Notes: generated by a model from the sequence alone, not told the origin. Counted from the stretch's first letter, positions 7,680 to 16,889 are shown. The stretch is DNA of 64,000 nucleotides from Beijerinckiaceae bacterium RH AL1 (GCA_901457705.2 LR590083.2:4154597-4218596); one strand, 5' to 3'. Numbers and translations are program-made.

Positions 7680-9500
7680 ATGAACTACGCTGCGCCCATG
7701 GCCGAGCATATGACTGAAGCCGACAAGCGCGTCACCGCGTGGCTTGAGAAGCTCGACGCGGCGCTGAGCGCCGGCGATGTGGACGCCGCGACCGCGCTGT
7801 TTGCCAACGAGTGCTACTGGCGCGATCTCGTCAGCTTCACCTGGAACATCACCACCCAGGAGGGCAAGGCGCAGATCGCCGAGATGCTCAAGGCCACGCT
7901 GGCGAACGTGAAGCCGCACGACTGGCAGCTCGACGAGCCGGCGACCGAGGCCGACGGCGTCACCGAAGGGTGGTTTACCTTCGAGACGAGCGTGTTCCGC
8001 GGCAAGGGCCTGGTGCGGCTGAAGGGCGATCTCGCCTGGACGCTCCTGACTACCGCAGAGGAGATCATCGGCCACGAGGAGCCGAACGGCTTCCGCCGCG
8101 AGAAGAGCGTCGAGCACGGCGTGCACCCGGATCGCAAGTCCTGGCTCGAGCGCAAGCATACGGAGGAGGCCGAGCTCGGCATCACGCGCATGCCCTATGT
8201 CGTCATTGTCGGCGGCGGCCAGGGCGGCATCGGCCTCGGCGCGCGCCTCAAGCGGCTCGGCGTGCCGACCATCATCCTCGACAAGCATCCGCGCCCCGGC
8301 GACCACTGGCGCAAGCGCTACAAGTCGCTGCATCTGCACGACCCGGTCTGGTACGACCACCTGCCCTACATCCCCTTCCCCGATCACTGGCCGGTGTTCG
8401 CCGCCAAGGACAAGATCGGCGACTGGCTCGAGAGCTACACGAAGGTGATGGAGCTCAACTACTGGTCCAACACCGAGTGCAAGTCGGCGAAGTTCGACGA
8501 CGCCAAGAAGGAGTGGACGATCGAGGTCGAGCGTGAGGGCCATCCGCTGACGCTCAGGGCGCAGCAGCTCGTGCTGGCGACGGGCCTCTCCGCCGTGCCG
8601 AACATGCCGAGCTATCCCGGCATGGAAACGTTCGAGGGCACACATTACCACTCGAGCCGGCATCCGGGCGGCGACGCCTGGCGCGGCAAGAAGGCGGTGG
8701 TCATCGGCTCCAACAATTCCGCGCACGACATCTGCGCCGACTTCTGGGAGAACGGCGCCGACGTCACGATGGTGCAGCGCTCCTCGACGCATATCGCGCG
8801 CTCGGAGAGCCTGATGGAGCTGGCGCTCGGCGGCCTCTACTCGGAGCAGGCCGTGCAGAACGGTATTACGACAAACAAAGCCGACCTGACGTTCGCCTCG
8901 ATCCCCTACGCGATCATGGCGAGCTTCAACATCCCGGTCTACGAGGAGATGAAGAAGCGCGACAAGGAGCATTACGACAAGCTCGAGAAGGCCGGCTTCA
9001 TGCTGGACTTCGGCGACGACGGCTCGGGCCTCTTCATGAAGTACCTGCGGCGCGGCTCCGGCTACTACATCGACGTCGGCGCGTCCGAGCTGATCGCCGA
9101 GGGCAAGATCAAGCTGAAGAGCAACGTCTCGGTCGAGGAGATCACCAGAACCGGCGTCAAGCTGTCGGACGGCACCGAGCTGCCGGCCGACATCATCGTC
9201 TACGCCACCGGGTTCTCGTCGATGAACGGCTGGGCGGCCCAGTTGATCAGCCAGGAGGTGGCCGACAAGGTTGGCAAGTGCTGGGGCCTGGGCTCCAACA
9301 CCAAGAAGGACCCGGGCCCCTGGGAGGGCGAGCTGCGCAACATGTGGAAGCCGACGCAGCAGGAGGCGCTGTGGTTCCACGGCGGCAACCTGCACCAGTC
9401 GCGCCACTACTCGCTCTATCTCGGCCTGCAGCTGAAGGCGCGCGAGCTCGGCATCCCGACGCCGGTCTACAAGCTGGCGCCCGTGCACCATAAGGCATGA
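7680..9500 (+). CDS. SnoaL-like domain fused to flavin-containing monooxygenase
   Basis: NAD(P)H- and FAD-dependent oxygenase of 606 residues. The first 150 or so residues look like a SnoaL/NTF2 fold (LEKLDAALSAGDVDAATALF near 23-41). The FAD Rossmann motif GGGQGG follows at 178-183. The FMO-family motif FEGTHYHSSRHPG is at 318-330 and the second nucleotide motif (VIGSNNSA) at 341-348. The ATG has a CCGGAGG ribosome site seven bases away. The FMO motif ends in Arg-His-Pro rather than the Trp of Baeyer-Villiger enzymes, so N- or S-oxygenation or hydroxylation is as likely as lactone formation. No pathway genes flank it. Confidence 0.85.
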   Translation: MNYAAPMAEHMTEADKRVTAWLEKLDAALSAGDVDAATALFANECYWRDLVSFTWNITTQEGKAQIAEMLKATLANVKPHDWQLDEPATEADGVTEGWFTFETSVFRGKGLVRLKGDLAWTLLTTAEEIIGHEEPNGFRREKSVEHGVHPDRKSWLERKHTEEAELGITRMPYVVIVGGGQGGIGLGARLKRLGVPTIILDKHPRPGDHWRKRYKSLHLHDPVWYDHLPYIPFPDHWPVFAAKDKIGDWLESYTKVMELNYWSNTECKSAKFDDAKKEWTIEVEREGHPLTLRAQQLVLATGLSAVPNMPSYPGMETFEGTHYHSSRHPGGDAWRGKKAVVIGSNNSAHDICADFWENGADVTMVQRSSTHIARSESLMELALGGLYSEQAVQNGITTNKADLTFASIPYAIMASFNIPVYEEMKKRDKEHYDKLEKAGFMLDFGDDGSGLFMKYLRRGSGYYIDVGASELIAEGKIKLKSNVSVEEITRTGVKLSDGTELPADIIVYATGFSSMNGWAAQLISQEVADKVGKCWGLGSNTKKDPGPWEGELRNMWKPTQQEALWFHGGNLHQSRHYSLYLGLQLKARELGIPTPVYKLAPVHHKA

Positions 9501-9513
9501 GCGCGCGCCGCGG

Positions 9514-10626
9514 TCAGCGGGTGGCGCCGACGTCCAGTGCGGCGGGATCGACCTCGCGCAGATGCGCCTCGATCTCCGCCGCGCGCGCCTTGTTGGCGAG
9601 CGCCGTCGGATGCCCTTCGCCGGCGATCCAGTAGAGGCTCTCGTCGGGGATCTTGGGCAGGTGGTCGACGAGGACGTCGAGCCCGTCGTTGCGCCATGCG
9701 TCGACGATCTGCGCTTCGGTGAAGCCCGACTTCTTGAGGTAGCCGTCGTCAAAGGGGGCGAACAGGACCGTCGTCTCGACGCCGTAGTCCTTCTTCGCCT
9801 GCGCGACGAACGCCTCGACGATCTTGAGGTAGAGCGCGACGTCGTCGCGGCGCGGCGCCGCCAGCAGCGGCTCGATCCGGCGGTAGAGCGCGAACTTCGA
9901 AGCGATCGCGACGAACGGCGCCAACGCGCCCCGACCCTTCGCGCAAGGCCCGACGTAGCGAACGTCGTCGCCGTCGGGCACGAAGCGCGGGGCGCCGCTG
10001 ATGAAGTAGCCGCCCTTGCAGGCGATTCGCTCGAGGTGGAACGGCGAGGTGAAGAGAATGAAATGCCGCGGCCGGTCGATCAGCTTGCGGTAGAAGCCTT
10101 CGCGCAGCGCGAGGAGATTCTGCGCCGGGCTCCAACCCGCGAAGGACAGATTGAGCACCGGAAACGCGCGATGATTGAGATCGGCGAAGAGCTGCGGCAG
10201 CGTTCCGTCGTCCTCGACGCCGTCGCCGTAGATCCAGGAATCGCCGAAGAACACGATCGGCCTGCCGCCGTCAGCGGACACGGTCCGGCGATCGAGATTG
10301 GCGTCGATGGTGACATGCGTGTCGAAGACGAGGTGGCCGTCCGGCGCCGTCTTGAACGAGCGGTAGACGCCGGGCCGCACGGGACCCCAGCCGACCAACG
10401 GCCGACCCTGCGATAGCCCGGAATCATGGCCAACGGCCGGCGGCTCGTAGTGCTGGACGGCATCGAGGACCAGCACGCCGCCTTCGATCAGTGCGAGGCC
10501 GACGAAGAGGCTCGCCACCATGACCAGCCCGTCCCGCAGCACCCCGCGCGCCACCCACGCCAGCACGCCAGCCGCTGCGGCCACGACCAGGCACTCGAGC
10601 AAGCGCGCACTGGACAGCTGCGGCAC
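9514..10626 (-). CDS. Membrane-anchored SGNH/GDSL-type hydrolase
   Basis: Probable esterase or acyltransferase of the SGNH fold, 370 residues. Two N-terminal membrane segments (about 9-30 and 32-56) are followed by an extracytoplasmic domain. Block I is FFGDSWIYGDG with Ser130 as nucleophile. Block II is NLSFAGWSP near 159-166. Block V is GEGHPTALAN with His339. The start is a GTG. The frame stays open upstream and would encode another hydrophobic segment (WAAGAAIGAVIVILG), but no start codon is available there. It follows a small membrane gene by 91 bp. The domain resembles O-acetyl modifiers of polysaccharides, but the substrate is unknown. Confidence 0.72.
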   Translation of the reverse strand: MPQLSSARLLECLVVAAAAGVLAWVARGVLRDGLVMVASLFVGLALIEGGVLVLDAVQHYEPPAVGHDSGLSQGRPLVGWGPVRPGVYRSFKTAPDGHLVFDTHVTIDANLDRRTVSADGGRPIVFFGDSWIYGDGVEDDGTLPQLFADLNHRAFPVLNLSFAGWSPAQNLLALREGFYRKLIDRPRHFILFTSPFHLERIACKGGYFISGAPRFVPDGDDVRYVGPCAKGRGALAPFVAIASKFALYRRIEPLLAAPRRDDVALYLKIVEAFVAQAKKDYGVETTVLFAPFDDGYLKKSGFTEAQIVDAWRNDGLDVLVDHLPKIPDESLYWIAGEGHPTALANKARAAEIEAHLREVDPAALDVGATR

Positions 10627-10717
10627 CTTCTCGATGCCGAGGATGACGATGACGGCGCCGATCGCGGCGCCCGCGGCCCATATCCAACGGAGTCCGATCT
10701 CACGCTCTCCCGTGACC

Positions 10718-11035
10718 CTAGCGCCCGAGATAGCCGATCTTCGGCCGCGGCGGCCGCGCCAGCGCCATGAAGACGAGCCCGACGAGCCCGAGCACGCACC
10801 ACGACGGCAGCAGCAGCACGGTGACCATCACCGGGTCCCACAGCGAGGGCCAATGCGTCTCGATGCCGGCGTGCAGCTTCACGAAGGCCTCGGGCGAGAC
10901 GTAGGTGATCAGGCGGCCGAGCGGCAGCAGGGCGATCCGCCCGTCGGCCACCGAGCGTGTTCCATCGACGATCAGCGCGGCGAACGCGCCGGCCAGCAGA
11001 AGCAGGCCGATGAGACGGATCAGGAATCGAAACAT
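10718..11035 (-). CDS. Small two-helix membrane protein
   Basis: Unrecognised 105-residue protein starting at MFRFLIRLIGLLLL. The first helix spans about residues 4-26 and the second about 70-92 (TVLLLPSWCVLGLVGLVFMA), with a basic tail PPRPKIGYLGR. It lies upstream of the SGNH hydrolase on the same strand and may be co-transcribed and act with it in the envelope. The start at 11035 is favoured because the fourteen codons before it are Arg-rich and would spoil the N-terminal helix. Confidence 0.65.
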   Translation of the reverse strand: MFRFLIRLIGLLLLAGAFAALIVDGTRSVADGRIALLPLGRLITYVSPEAFVKLHAGIETHWPSLWDPVMVTVLLLPSWCVLGLVGLVFMALARPPRPKIGYLGR

Positions 11036-11214
11036 CACGCGGGCTCGTGCGCCGGTCTGTCGGGGGCGGCGGCGCAAGCGGCGGGCTTAGGCGAGGCGAA
11101 ACGACGGGTCAATTCACCTCCTGGAGCACGCGCGACCGCCCGGGCGGACGGGGAGGCCGCGGGGCTCCATCGGCCCGGTTGCGGCGCAGTGCCGCCTCGG
11201 GTTATGAGGCATCC

Positions 11215-11313
11215 ATGTCGTGCAGCGCCGCCATCGAGCAGGATCGCGCGCCGGGCCATCGCCCGGCGGCTCTGCTTGCGCGCGCGGGTCTTCTGCTTCT
11301 TAGCCGCCCCTGA
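11215..11313 (+). CDS. Leucine-rich leader peptide of leuA
   Basis: A 32-codon reading frame starting at ATG 11215 and ending at TGA 11311-11313, 78 bp before leuA. Six leucine codons fall within ten positions (LLARAGLLLL), just before the stop. The layout is that of a ribosome-mediated attenuator: a short peptide rich in the end-product amino acid, its stop inside the 5' arm of a strong hairpin, and the biosynthetic gene just downstream. Leucine attenuation of leuA in alphaproteobacteria is known from comparative genomics. No strong ribosome site is visible; GAGGC lies four to nine bases upstream. Confidence 0.7.
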   Translation: MSCSAAIEQDRAPGHRPAALLARAGLLLLSRP

Positions 11314-11348
11314 GGGCCGGCCGGGCCGCGGGCCTGGGCCTTCAGGGG
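11249..11348 (+). promoter_or_regulatory. leu attenuator hairpins
   Basis: Two stems frame the leucine codons. The upstream one pairs 11249-11256 with 11261-11268 around a CATC loop. The downstream one pairs CCCCTGAGGGCC (11307-11318) with GGCCTTCAGGGG (11337-11348), twelve pairs including one G-U. The GC-rich segment between its arms could pair alternatively with the upstream stem. No T-run follows the second stem, so termination may be Rho-assisted or the control may act on translation. Confidence 0.6.
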
Positions 11349-11391
11349 AGCCGTCGCCAAGCAGACCCCTCGATTTCCCAGGACAAAGACC

Positions 11392-12969
11392 ATGTCGCAG
11401 GCCGACCCAACGCACGCTGCTCCCGCTAGCGCCTCCGACCGCCTCCTCATCTTCGACACCACCCTGCGCGACGGCGAGCAATGCCCCGGCGCGACGATGG
11501 CGTTCGAAGACAAGCTCGCCGTCGCCGCCCTCCTCGACGAGATGGGGGTGGACATCATCGAGGCCGGCTTCCCGATCGCCTCGATCGGCGACTTCGAGGC
11601 CGTGGCCGAGATCGCCCGTCGCACCGAGAACGCGACGATCGCCGGGCTCGCCCGCGCGATAGAGGGCGACATCGCACGCTGCGGCGAGGCGGTGCGCCAC
11701 GCCCGCAAGCCGCGCATCCACACCTTCGTCTCGACCTCGCCGATCCATCTGGCACACCAGATGAACAAGAACGAGGAACAGGTGCTGGAGATCATCGCCA
11801 AGACGGTGACCCAGGCGCGCAACCTCGTGCCCGACGTCGAGTGGTCGGCGATGGACGCGACCCGGACGCCGATCGACTATCTCTGCCGCTGCATCGAGAC
11901 GGCGATCAAGGCCGGCGCGACGACGATCAACCTGCCCGACACGGTGGGCTACGCCACGCCGGACGAGTACCGGGCCATGTTCGAGGCGGTGCGCGCGCGC
12001 GTGCCGGGCGCAGAGAAGGTCGTCTTCTCCACGCATTGCCACAACGACCTCGGCCTCGCCGTCGCCAACTCCTTCGCCGGTGTCGCCGGCGGCGCGCGGC
12101 AGATCGAGTGCACGATCAACGGCCTCGGCGAGCGCGCCGGCAACGCGGCGCTGGAAGAGATCGTGATGGCGGCCAAGACCCGCTCCGACGCGCTGCCCTA
12201 CACGACGGGCGTCGAAGCCACGATGCTGACCCGCGCCTCGAAGCTGGTGTCGGCCGTGTCGTCGTTCCCGGTGCAGTACAACAAGGCCATCGTCGGCCGG
12301 AACGCGTTTGCGCACGAGAGCGGCATCCACCAGGACGGCGTGCTGAAGAACGCGCTGACCTACGAGATCATGACGCCGGAATCGGTCGGCCTCGCCAAGT
12401 CCTCGCTGATCATGGGCAAGCACTCGGGCCGCGCCGCCTTCAAGGACAAGCTGAAGGCGATGGGCTACGTCCTCGGCGACAACGCGATGCAGGATGCCTT
12501 CGTCCGCTTCAAGGCCTTGGCCGACAAGAAGAAGATCGTCTACGACGAGGACATCGAGGCGCTCGTCGACGACGAGATCGGCCACGCGCACGACCGCATC
12601 CAGCTGAAGAGCCTGCGCGTCGAGGCCGGCACGCACGGGCCGCAGACGGCGGAAGTCGTGCTCGACGTCGACGGCGACGAGAAGAGCTTCACCGCGACCG
12701 GCAACGGCCCGGTGGATGCGATCTTCAACGGCATCGTCACGCTGGTGCCGCACAACGCCGTGCTTGAGCTCTACCAGGTGCACGCGGTGACGCAGGGCAC
12801 CGACGCGCAGGCCGAGGTCTCGGTGCGGCTCGTCGAGGGCGAGAAGCAGGTGATCGGCCGCGGCGCCGATCCCGACACGATGGTGGCCTCCGCCAACGCC
12901 TATATCGCGGCGCTGAACAAGCTGATGGTGAAGCGCGGCAAGGTGCGGCCCGACACGCTGGCGGAGTGA
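11392..12969 (+). CDS. leuA: 2-isopropylmalate synthase
   Basis: Condenses acetyl-CoA with 2-oxoisovalerate, the first committed step of leucine synthesis. The 525-residue protein has the DRE-TIM barrel start [16 protein letters not shown] near residue 20. The metal-binding HCHNDLG ([14 protein letters not shown]) is near residue 214. The conserved SGIHQDG loop is near 307-313. A C-terminal allosteric domain (about 400-525) normally binds leucine for feedback inhibition. The ATG at 11392 has an AGGA about nine bases upstream. Control appears double: enzyme feedback through the C-terminal domain, and the leader-peptide attenuator upstream. It converges on the chemoreceptor gene with a 26-bp gap. 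Confidence 0.97.
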   Translation: MSQADPTHAAPASASDRLLIFDTTLRDGEQCPGATMAFEDKLAVAALLDEMGVDIIEAGFPIASIGDFEAVAEIARRTENATIAGLARAIEGDIARCGEAVRHARKPRIHTFVSTSPIHLAHQMNKNEEQVLEIIAKTVTQARNLVPDVEWSAMDATRTPIDYLCRCIETAIKAGATTINLPDTVGYATPDEYRAMFEAVRARVPGAEKVVFSTHCHNDLGLAVANSFAGVAGGARQIECTINGLGERAGNAALEEIVMAAKTRSDALPYTTGVEATMLTRASKLVSAVSSFPVQYNKAIVGRNAFAHESGIHQDGVLKNALTYEIMTPESVGLAKSSLIMGKHSGRAAFKDKLKAMGYVLGDNAMQDAFVRFKALADKKKIVYDEDIEALVDDEIGHAHDRIQLKSLRVEAGTHGPQTAEVVLDVDGDEKSFTATGNGPVDAIFNGIVTLVPHNAVLELYQVHAVTQGTDAQAEVSVRLVEGEKQVIGRGADPDTMVASANAYIAALNKLMVKRGKVRPDTLAE

Positions 12970-12995
12970 GCGCAGGCGGCCCCGCCGCAATCGCC

Positions 12996-15062
12996 TCAAG
13001 CTGCGCGAAGAAACCCGAGAAAATCCTCGACCTCGGCCCTAAGGCGGAGGATCTGCGCGCCGAGGCTCGTGCTCTCGGCGTTCATCACCGTGGCCGCCTG
13101 CTGGACTTCGGCCGCGGACCGGACGAGACCGGCGACATGGCGCGCGGCGGCCTCACCCCCGTTGAGAGCCGTCTCCATCAGCGCGCCGATCTCGCTCGTC
13201 GCGCCGAGCTGGATCTCGAGCGCGCCGGCGATCTCGCCGGAGATCCGCCGCATGTCGGCGACCGCCTCGCGCATTTCTCCGACCTTTGCCTCGGTGACGC
13301 CCGAGGCCTGATGGACGACGGCGATGGCGCTGCCGATCTGGTCGGTGGCGTTCGCAGTGCGCTTGGCCAGAACCTTGATCTCCTGCGCGACGACGGCGAA
13401 GCCGCGGCCCGCCTCGCCGGAGCGCGCGGCTTCGATCGTCGCGTTGAGGGCGATGAGGTTGATTTGGGCCGCCACCTCGCCGATCAGCTTCGAGGCGAGC
13501 CCGATGTCGTTGATCGCCTGCGAGAGATCGGACATGGCGGCGCCGGCCGATATGGCATGGCGTTCCACGGTCAGCACGGCAGCGCCGCTATCGCGGGTGC
13601 GGTCGCCGATCGCGTTGATCGTCGTCAGCAGCGAGGCGGTCGCCGTGGCGACGGAGCCCATGCTGGCTCGCGACGCGTTGGAGGCACCCGCGACTTCGCC
13701 GAGCTGCTGCGCCGCCGCTTCGGTTTGCAGGGAGACCTCGCGGGACCGCGCATCGACCGTCGAGGCGACGCTTTCGAGCGCGCTGACGAGACCCTCGATC
13801 GAGCCCGAGAACTGGCGCGAGATGCCGTCGAGATCGGACCGGCGTTTCGCGAGGCGCTGGAATTCGGCTTCGCCGTTGATTTCCCGAAGACGGGCGATCT
13901 CCAATCCGCTGTCCTGCAGCCGCTCGACGGCGCGGGCGATGTCGCCGATCTCGTCGGCGCGGTGACGGGACGGGATCTTGAAGTCGAACAGCCCCGCACC
14001 GAGCCCGACGATGATCGCCGACAGGTCGGCGAGCGGCTTCGAGACGAGACGGCTCATCGCCAGCAGGACGACGAGGAGCACGGAGACCAGGGCGCCCGTC
14101 GCGACGAGCAAAAGAAAAAGCCGGTCGTCCGAGGTCGTCTCGAGCAGCGAGCGCTGCGGGATCTCCATGATGACAAACCAGGGGTTCTTCACGCCTGCGA
14201 AACGGATGGCGTTCCAGGCGGTGAGCGCCTGCGCGGTCCCCGCAGAAACGGGCGCGAGGCGCGATCCGTCGCCGTCCCGCTTCGCCGTCAGCAGGATCTG
14301 CCACGCGTCCGGGCGCGCGACCCGCAGCTGTTGTCCCGTCAGGCTCTTGTCCGTGGACATGGCGACCATGCCGCCGTCCGAGACGACGGTGACCGTCGCG
14401 CCGCCGGGCATCTTGATGGCACCGAGCGCATCGGCGATCGCGTCGAGCTTGATGTCGATCGCCAGCGCGCCGACGATCTTGCCGTCGTGATCGAGCGGCT
14501 TGGCGAAGGACGTCACCAGCACCGGATCGCCGTTCTCGGCATCGATCGCGTGCGGCTCGAGGAGATAGGGCTTGTCCTCCGCGGTGGGCACCTTGAAGAG
14601 ATCGCTGGCCAGGATCTCCGGCGGCACGACGTCGCGCAGCATCGTCATGCCGTTCTGGTGCCAGTAGACCGAAAGACGCGGCGCCGGGGCAGGGCCCGAC
14701 GCGATCGGTGCGTCCGCATGGTCCCACACGAGCCACGCCCCGAAGCGATCGGGCGCCGACTGGATCATCCGCTCCAGCAGGGTATCGTAGACCCTGGGAT
14801 CGGTGACGCCCGCGTCACGCAGCGCGATCAGGTTGTCGTGGGTCGTGCCGACGATTTCGAAGGCGTCTTCGAACACGGTCTGCACGGCAGCGCCAATGCC
14901 GGCGGCCGTCACCTGCGCGGCCTGCTTCGATCGCGCGTCGTCCTGCGCCTTGAAACGCTGCATCACCACGGCGACGCTGATCGCCATGACCAACGCCGTG
15001 CATACGGTGATGAGAGCGGCAAACTTCGCGCCGACGGGCACCTTGTTCGGGGTGATTTTCAC
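12996..15062 (-). CDS. Methyl-accepting chemotaxis protein with Cache domain
   Basis: Chemoreceptor of 688 residues if it starts at the GTG at 15062; a TTG at 15083 is possible. Order: cytoplasmic stub, membrane helix (about 14-38), a periplasmic dCache-type ligand domain of some 260 residues, a second membrane helix (LLLVATGALVSVLLVVLLAM), HAMP, then the signalling domain with the conserved hairpin tip IALNATIEAARSGEAGRGFA. No C-terminal NWETF-type CheR tether is seen. The periplasmic block with LVTSFAKPL resembles sensors of small organic acids or amines, but the ligand is not readable. No che genes are nearby, so this is an orphan receptor. Confidence 0.93.
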   Translation of the reverse strand: MKITPNKVPVGAKFAALITVCTALVMAISVAVVMQRFKAQDDARSKQAAQVTAAGIGAAVQTVFEDAFEIVGTTHDNLIALRDAGVTDPRVYDTLLERMIQSAPDRFGAWLVWDHADAPIASGPAPAPRLSVYWHQNGMTMLRDVVPPEILASDLFKVPTAEDKPYLLEPHAIDAENGDPVLVTSFAKPLDHDGKIVGALAIDIKLDAIADALGAIKMPGGATVTVVSDGGMVAMSTDKSLTGQQLRVARPDAWQILLTAKRDGDGSRLAPVSAGTAQALTAWNAIRFAGVKNPWFVIMEIPQRSLLETTSDDRLFLLLVATGALVSVLLVVLLAMSRLVSKPLADLSAIIVGLGAGLFDFKIPSRHRADEIGDIARAVERLQDSGLEIARLREINGEAEFQRLAKRRSDLDGISRQFSGSIEGLVSALESVASTVDARSREVSLQTEAAAQQLGEVAGASNASRASMGSVATATASLLTTINAIGDRTRDSGAAVLTVERHAISAGAAMSDLSQAINDIGLASKLIGEVAAQINLIALNATIEAARSGEAGRGFAVVAQEIKVLAKRTANATDQIGSAIAVVHQASGVTEAKVGEMREAVADMRRISGEIAGALEIQLGATSEIGALMETALNGGEAAARHVAGLVRSAAEVQQAATVMNAESTSLGAQILRLRAEVEDFLGFLRAA

Positions 15063-15109
15063 GGGATCGACGCCCTGCCGCAAACCTGGGCCGCCTCTAC
15101 GTCATGTCG

Positions 15110-15123
15110 TGTTAAGCTTAACA
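15110..15123. promoter_or_regulatory. 14-bp perfect palindrome between MCP gene and pyrE
   Basis: TGTTAAGCTTAACA is a perfect inverted repeat in an AT-rich pocket of an otherwise GC-rich 219-bp intergenic region. It lies about 50 bp from the chemoreceptor start and about 160 bp from pyrE, so it better suits the chemoreceptor gene. No regulator is assigned. Confidence 0.3.
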
Positions 15124-15281
15124 TTTGATTGAATTTGCGCGACGTCCTCAACCCTGGGGCGCTTCCTGGATGTGCGATTGACGTCTTCTTCGGGGGATCA
15201 CAGAAGGGGTCGCTCGCGTCACCGAGCCGCTCCGAAAGAGCTGTTCCCGAGCCCCCAACGAGTCCCGCCCAGGAGTGCGCG

Positions 15282-15980
15282 ATGCCGACCTTCCCGCCGC
15301 CGATCGACAAGGCGCTGATCGCCCGCGAGGCGGCGAAGATCCTGCTCGAGATCGGGGCGGTGCATTTCTACGAGGACAAGCCCTTCATCCTCACCTCGGG
15401 CAAGGCGAGCCCGGTCTACACGGACTGCCGGCGCATCATCTCGTTCCCGCGCGCCCGCGCCACGCTGATGGACTTCGCAGTGGCGACGATCCTGCAGAAC
15501 GTCGGCTACGAAAAGCTCGACGTCGTCGCCGGCGGCGAGACCGCAGGCATCCCGTTTGCGGCGTGGCTCGCCGAGCGGCTGCTCCTGCCGATGCAATACG
15601 TGCGCAAGAAGCCCAAGGGTTTTGGCCGCAACGCGCAGATCGAGGGGCTCGTGTCCGAGGGCCAGCGCGCGATCCTCGTCGAGGATCTCGCCACCGACGG
15701 CGGCAGCAAGGTCGGCTTCGTCAAGGCGATGCGCGAGGCGGGGCTGCACGTCGAGCACTGCTTCGTGATCTTCTACTACGACATCTTTGCGCAGGGTCGC
15801 GCGGCGCTCGACGAGCTCGGCGTCACGCTGCACTCGCTCACCACCTGGCGCGACGTGCTGGCGGTGGCGAAGGCGGCCGGCACCTTCGCGCCGGAGATAC
15901 TTGTCGAGGTCGAGAGCTTTCTCGACGCGCCCATCGAGTGGTCGGCGTCGCACGGCGGCAAGGTCGATCCGGCGAGCTGA
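15282..15980 (+). CDS. pyrE: Orotate phosphoribosyltransferase
   Basis: Joins orotate to PRPP to make OMP in pyrimidine synthesis. The ATG at 15282 has an AGGAG ribosome site seven bases upstream and gives 232 residues. The substrate block FILTSGKASPVYTDCRR is near 33-49. The PRPP-binding motif appears as ILVEDLATDGGSK near 129-141. The catalytic lysine region VRKKPKGFG is near 108-116. This reading excludes an in-frame upstream extension with no coding character. The gene stands alone. Confidence 0.95.
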   Translation: MPTFPPPIDKALIAREAAKILLEIGAVHFYEDKPFILTSGKASPVYTDCRRIISFPRARATLMDFAVATILQNVGYEKLDVVAGGETAGIPFAAWLAERLLLPMQYVRKKPKGFGRNAQIEGLVSEGQRAILVEDLATDGGSKVGFVKAMREAGLHVEHCFVIFYYDIFAQGRAALDELGVTLHSLTTWRDVLAVAKAAGTFAPEILVEVESFLDAPIEWSASHGGKVDPAS

Positions 15981-16215
15981 CGCCGCGCACCTCCTCCGGT
16001 GCGTCTCGCCAAGGTGGGACGGCTGCACGCCTAAAGTTGGACCGAGATTTCTGCGGGCTCGTTAATGACGCCCGCATGCTGTCGCTCTACTGCCGTTACG
16101 GAACAAATTCTATTGCCGCCCAGCATAAGGTATAGCTCGAATACTGCATTGCCGCCGCTCGATACGAGCGTGCGACATCTAAGATCAAGTCATTCGTGCA
16201 CAGGTCTTTCCGTCG

Positions 16216-16788
16216 ATGACACACGTGTCTGGGGCATGGCCCACGCGTCTTCCGCTCGCGGAGCGGCGCTGCTTTCCCCGCTTCAACATCGCGCTCGTCG
16301 GGCTGTGCTCGATCAACCAGGGGCCGGACGCTCACTGCGCTTCCGTCGATCTGTCGATCGCCGGCATTGCCGTGCGCACCAGAGCCGCGGTCAGCATCGG
16401 CGACGCCGTCATCGCGAGCTTCCGTGAGTTCGGCATGGCCAAGGGACGCGTGGTCCGCCGCTTCGAAGGCGGCTTCGCCTTTGCCCTGAACACCGTCGAC
16501 CCCTATCGATCGCGCCTGTCGCAATACCTGGGCTGGCGCGTGCGCTGCCTGGACCGCCCCTCTCCCGAGACCTGTCTCGACGAGCGCGTGGTGCCGCTCA
16601 ACCGCCTGCTTGTCCTCACGCGGGCGGACGGACGCGCGCACATCGGACGGGTCGAGAGCGTCTCGCGCTCCGGCATTGTCTTCACCTCGACGACCAGGTT
16701 CAGCCTCGGCGAGGCCGTGCGCGTCGGCCGGTACGCCCTTGCGGCGGACAGCTTCAGCGTCATGATCAGCTTCGCCGCGGCGGACTGA
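16216..16788 (+). CDS. PilZ-domain protein, probable c-di-GMP sensor
   Basis: A 190-residue cytoplasmic protein. The N-terminal half carries both parts of a PilZ c-di-GMP site: ERRCFPRF (RxxxR) near residues 16-23 and DLSIAGIAV (D/NxSxxG) near residues 45-53. The second half has a weaker copy (RVESVSRSGIVF near 146-157), so it may be a tandem PilZ with a degenerate second domain. Such proteins change motility, polysaccharide output or gene expression when c-di-GMP rises. No neighbouring effector shows which. It ends just before the tRNA on the other strand. Confidence 0.8.
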   Translation: MTHVSGAWPTRLPLAERRCFPRFNIALVGLCSINQGPDAHCASVDLSIAGIAVRTRAAVSIGDAVIASFREFGMAKGRVVRRFEGGFAFALNTVDPYRSRLSQYLGWRVRCLDRPSPETCLDERVVPLNRLLVLTRADGRAHIGRVESVSRSGIVFTSTTRFSLGEAVRVGRYALAADSFSVMISFAAAD

Positions 16789-16814
16789 GGACCTGATTTG
16801 AAAGGGCCGCCATC

Positions 16815-16889
<75 letters not shown>

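Noticed and set aside
11204-11662. Alternative ATG at 11204 as a leader or N-terminal extension of leuA
   Set aside because: That frame runs into leuA out of phase and encodes an Arg/Pro-rich string with only a few scattered Leu residues. The ATG at 11215 gives the Leu-rich peptide with a stop at the hairpin.
16080-16130. General-stress (EcfG-type) promoter from GGAAC at about 16101
   Set aside because: No matching -10 element (CGTT) at the required 16-18 bp distance.
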